NCBI GenBank assembly: GCA_027449805.1
Contig: DAIDKY010000015.1
Span: 1 to 14,603, forward strand
Length of the DNA stretch: 14,603 bases
Reading direction: 5' to 3'
From: a bacterium
GTDB taxonomy: Bacteria; Patescibacteriota; Saccharimonadia; UBA4664
Positions 11,980-14,603 of this stretch are shown piece after piece. The translations under genes were made by a program, and so were the position numbers. The notes under the pieces are model-generated. The model was given only the letters and a program-made list of their open reading frames with translations, was not told where the DNA came from and did not search any database. Within the stretch, counting starts at the first letter, position 1. Every line of letters starts with the position of its first letter.

Positions 11980-14331
11980 ATGAACTTTAACCCGAAGAGT
12001 ATCAGGGTTCGCAAGGCCAAGCTCGGTCTACGCCTTGGCAAATACGGACGTCCGCTGGGTATAACTATTACCCTGGCCATTGGTCTGGGAGCGATCGCCC
12101 TCTACCTAAAAGGGCAGCACCGATTGGCGGAAATTTTGGCCGTATTAGCCCTGATCAGCGGAGCCAAGGATCTCTGGTTGCGCTGGGATATTGCCTCGTT
12201 AAAGGCTGATGATCCCGCCGAAGGCAAGCCCCTAGATGGGATTCTCGAGGCCAATCTTGCCGCCAGACTACCTTGGCCGGCCTCGCCGCAAGCAGTCTGG
12301 GCCGCCTGTCTGCCCGATTGGCGAGCCAGTTTTATGTTGGTCAGGCTCGGTCTTCACCCCGAGATAATTGAACCGAACCTCAGTACGGAGACGGGCGACA
12401 GCGAGGCGGTTTGGGCTCAAGCCCTGGCACTTGCCAAGACTCACGATGCTCAAGACATCAACTCCGGGCTCGTTGTTGCAGCAATCTTGATGAGCGAAGC
12501 CAAACTAAAACCGGTCTTGAACCAACTAAAACTCAAGAACGCCGATATCGAAGTAGTTTATGCCTGGCTCGAACGTCTACTTGATCTAGAGCGTATTGAA
12601 CTTCCTCTCTACGGCGGGATCGGGCGTGACTGGGCCTCGGGCTTTACACCGTCGCTCGATCGCTTCGCCGGCAATCTGAGCAAACAGATCCAAAGCGGGG
12701 GCCATCATTTTGGCAGTCTTACAGAAAGCTCAGCCGTGACTCAGCTCATTACAACTCTAAGCAGCGGCGGAGCCGGCGTAGCTGTCATCGGTGCGCCCGG
12801 AGCAGGTAAGACCTCGACCGTTTATGCCTTAGCACAGCGTTTAATAGAAGGTGATGGCGGCAGCCTGGCCTACCGCCAGATCTACTCCCTAAGCGCCAGC
12901 CTCATCATCTCGGCAGCTCAGCAGCAGGGCGACCTTGAACGTGTCTTTATGACCATACTGAGCGAAGCAATAGCTTCGGGAAACATTATTTTGGCACTCG
13001 ATGAGGCTCAGCTCTTCTTTAATCAGGGTACGGGCTCGCTCGATCTCGGCCAAATCCTCTTACCGTTGGTCGAGGGCCGTCGTCTGCCGCTTATTTTAAC
13101 GCTAAACCCGACCGACTGGCAGCATCTGATCGCGACCTATCCAAGCTTGGCCAGCGCATTAACTCCGATTATGCTCAGCGAACCAGACGAGGCGCATGTA
13201 ATAGATATCCTGGCCGACACCGCCCTTGGTATCGAAGGCAAGAGCCACGTTATAGTGCAATATGAAGCTTTAATAGAATCATACCGCCTAGCCGGACGTT
13301 ATCTAACCGAGGAGGCCTACCCGGGGCGAGCCATTAAACTTCTTGAACTGGCCGCCAACCACCCGAACGGCAAGCTAGTTACAGCAACCTCCGTACAGCA
13401 GGCAATCGAGGGGAGCATGGGTGTAAAAGTTGTCCAGGCACAGGGGCCGGAGAGCAACCTTCTGCTAAACCTCGAGGACCGCATCCACGAGCGAATGATC
13501 AACCAAACGCGCGCGGTCAGCGTGGTCTCTAGTGCTTTGCGGCGCGCCAGAGCCGGTGTCGCCAATCCGAAGCGCCCGCTGGGATCGTTCCTGTTCCTTG
13601 GCCCGACCGGTGTCGGTAAAACCGAATTAGCCAGATCACTAGCCGCCATCTACTACGGAGGCGAGGCTAATATGACACGCCTCGATCTAAGCGAGTACCA
13701 GCAACCGGCCGACATCGAACGCTTGCTGGAGGCCGGCAGCCCTTTTCTAACGGCCGTACGCCAGCAGCCGTTCTGCGTGGTCCTCCTGGACGAGATCGAA
13801 AAGGCGCACCCGAACCTCCTTAATCTGCTCCTGCAACTCTTGGACGAGGGCAAACTGACCGATACCAAAGGCCGCGTCGTATCGTTTAAAGACGCTATAG
13901 TTATTGCGACCTCTAACGCAGGCGCCGACGAGATCCGCCAGCACATTGAGGCGGGCGAGGACCTCGAAAGCTTTGAAGACGCCTTTACCAATAATCTTAT
14001 CCAATCGGGGAGCTTTAAGCCTGAACTCCTCAACCGTTTCGACGAGATCGTTCTGTTTAGACCTTTAAATGAGGTTGAGCTGGCTCAAGTGGTGAAACTA
14101 TTGATTAATGAGGTTAACAAGACTCTAGCCAACCAGAACATCACGGTCAACCTAACCGATGAAGCCGTTGGCGCGCTGGTAAAAGAAGGCTACGACCCGC
14201 GTCTTGGCGCCCGACCAATGCGCCGGATGGTGCAACGTCGAGTCGAGGACGCCGTGGCAAGCCAGATACTAAAAGGTACAGCCAAGACGGGGGATACGAT
14301 AACACTCGGTATAAATGAGGTTAAGGTATAA
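11980..14331 (+). CDS. Membrane-anchored Clp/HSP100-like double AAA+ ATPase
   Basis: 783 residues. N-terminal basic segment, two membrane helices (about 25-43 and 48-66), a helical region resembling a diverged Clp N-domain (about 85-225), then two AAA+ domains. D1: GAPGAGKT (271-278), LALDEAQ (Asp341/Glu342). D2: GPTGVGKT (541-548), VVLLDEIEKAHP (Asp604/Glu605), sensor-1 ATSNAG (Asn646), arginine finger LLNRF (Arg686), sensor-2 GARPMRR (743-749). ClpA/B proteins unfold substrates by threading. Here the pore-loop tyrosines are missing in both rings, D1 lacks the usual arginine fingers, there is no ClpB middle domain and I see no ClpP-binding IGF/L loop. Start: ATG 11980 follows GAGGGG (11964-11969); an open frame back to 11890 overlaps the previous gene and is rejected. 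Confidence 0.88.
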   Translation: MNFNPKSIRVRKAKLGLRLGKYGRPLGITITLAIGLGAIALYLKGQHRLAEILAVLALISGAKDLWLRWDIASLKADDPAEGKPLDGILEANLAARLPWPASPQAVWAACLPDWRASFMLVRLGLHPEIIEPNLSTETGDSEAVWAQALALAKTHDAQDINSGLVVAAILMSEAKLKPVLNQLKLKNADIEVVYAWLERLLDLERIELPLYGGIGRDWASGFTPSLDRFAGNLSKQIQSGGHHFGSLTESSAVTQLITTLSSGGAGVAVIGAPGAGKTSTVYALAQRLIEGDGGSLAYRQIYSLSASLIISAAQQQGDLERVFMTILSEAIASGNIILALDEAQLFFNQGTGSLDLGQILLPLVEGRRLPLILTLNPTDWQHLIATYPSLASALTPIMLSEPDEAHVIDILADTALGIEGKSHVIVQYEALIESYRLAGRYLTEEAYPGRAIKLLELAANHPNGKLVTATSVQQAIEGSMGVKVVQAQGPESNLLLNLEDRIHERMINQTRAVSVVSSALRRARAGVANPKRPLGSFLFLGPTGVGKTELARSLAAIYYGGEANMTRLDLSEYQQPADIERLLEAGSPFLTAVRQQPFCVVLLDEIEKAHPNLLNLLLQLLDEGKLTDTKGRVVSFKDAIVIATSNAGADEIRQHIEAGEDLESFEDAFTNNLIQSGSFKPELLNRFDEIVLFRPLNEVELAQVVKLLINEVNKTLANQNITVNLTDEAVGALVKEGYDPRLGARPMRRMVQRRVEDAVASQILKGTAKTGDTITLGINEVKV

Positions 14332-14332
14332 T
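14327..14332 (+). promoter_or_regulatory. -10 box TATAAT overlapping the ATPase stop codon
   Basis: TATAAT contains the TAA stop (14329-14331) of the ATPase gene and ends 6 bases before ATG 14339. This would give a leaderless mRNA for the next gene. The -35 region lies in coding sequence and is poor. Confidence 0.55.
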
Positions 14333-14338
14333 ACCGAT

Positions 14339-14603
14339 ATGGAATTTCGAGAATCACCAACCGAAAAACGCGCCAAGGCCAAAGCCGCTACCGCTGTTGT
14401 CGAGACAGAGGCGGTCGAGAAAGAAGTAGTCGAACCAGAAGTAGTCGAGCCGAAGCCAAAGGCAAAGGCTGCCAAATCAACCAAAAGGACCGCCCCGACG
14501 AAGAGCGGATCGCTCAACGCCGAGATGGTCGTCTATTATCTAACAGGTTTGCTTGAGCTGCTTTTAGGTATCCGACTCATCCTAGCTATTAGCAACCCGA
14601 ACG
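14339..14603 (+). CDS. YggT-like membrane protein, N-terminal part
   Basis: Cut by the right edge; 88 codons visible. The first 60 residues are low complexity, rich in Lys, Ala, Glu, Val and Pro, with repeats of the type VVEPE and PKAKAAK, and are probably disordered and cytoplasmic. They are followed by VVYYLTGLLELLLGIRLILA and ISNPN, which fits the first membrane helix of YggT-family proteins (VVxYVLGxLExLLxxRxxLxxLxANP). YggT-like proteins are small membrane proteins linked to envelope or division functions in various bacteria. The gene follows the membrane ATPase gene, so a shared membrane role is possible. The C-terminal half is needed to confirm. Confidence 0.66.
   Translation, partial: MEFRESPTEKRAKAKAATAVVETEAVEKEVVEPEVVEPKPKAKAAKSTKRTAPTKSGSLNAEMVVYYLTGLLELLLGIRLILAISNPN

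Noticed and set aside
1..14603. CRISPR arrays, tRNA or rRNA genes, insertion sequences, prophage genes
   Set aside because: I looked on both strands and found no repeat-spacer arrays, cloverleaf pattern, transposase or phage-like frames.

Overview
The window most likely comes from a Patescibacteria (CPR) genome, probably a Saccharibacteria-like lineage. The clues are short genes packed tightly on alternating strands, many transcripts that appear leaderless, and gene types I associate with that group: exodeoxyribonuclease I, a membrane-anchored Clp-like ATPase, and a secreted Apf-type lysozyme-fold protein. This assignment is inference from gene content. All frames read cleanly with the standard code. 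Every one of the 14 visible stop codons is TAA or TAG and none is TGA.

Left part (1-2512, + strand): the end of dprA, then tRNA-dihydrouridine synthase and sbcB (exonuclease I) as a two-gene operon. A GNAT acetyltransferase gene (- strand, 2518-3192) converges on sbcB and has a leader with two hairpins, one of which displays the Shine-Dalgarno in its loop. Next comes a compact - strand unit (3277-3462) with a near-consensus promoter, a predicted rod-like RNA fold and an intrinsic terminator. I read it as an unassigned structured small RNA, with a possible 33-residue ORF inside. A small secreted protein (+) and an Apf-like secreted muralytic protein (-) follow, sharing a bidirectional terminator.

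Middle part (4741-11453): a cell-envelope glycoconjugate locus in convergent blocks. It holds a five-TM sulfatase/LtaS-like transferase (+), a SAM methyltransferase and a small YIDPGTGS membrane protein (-), a PIG-V-like GT-C mannosyltransferase (+), and a GT2 polyprenyl-phosphate glycosyltransferase followed by an LPG-synthase-TM/UPF0104-type membrane protein (-). A plausible division of labour is that GT2 makes a lipid-linked sugar inside, membrane proteins move it, the GT-C enzyme uses it outside, and the LtaS-like enzyme and methyltransferase decorate the product. Two genes here (methyltransferase and UPF0104-type) lack any ATG, GTG or TTG where their frames seem to begin. Each has a Shine-Dalgarno-like sequence in front of a CTG or ATT codon.

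Right part (11603-14603, + strand): a 119-residue membrane protein, a two-domain Clp/HSP100-like ATPase with N-terminal membrane segments but without recognisable pore-loop tyrosines, and the start of a YggT-like membrane protein whose -10 box contains the stop codon of the ATPase gene. Several genes share one promoter layout, a -10 box only 6-10 bases before the ATG, implying leaderless mRNAs.
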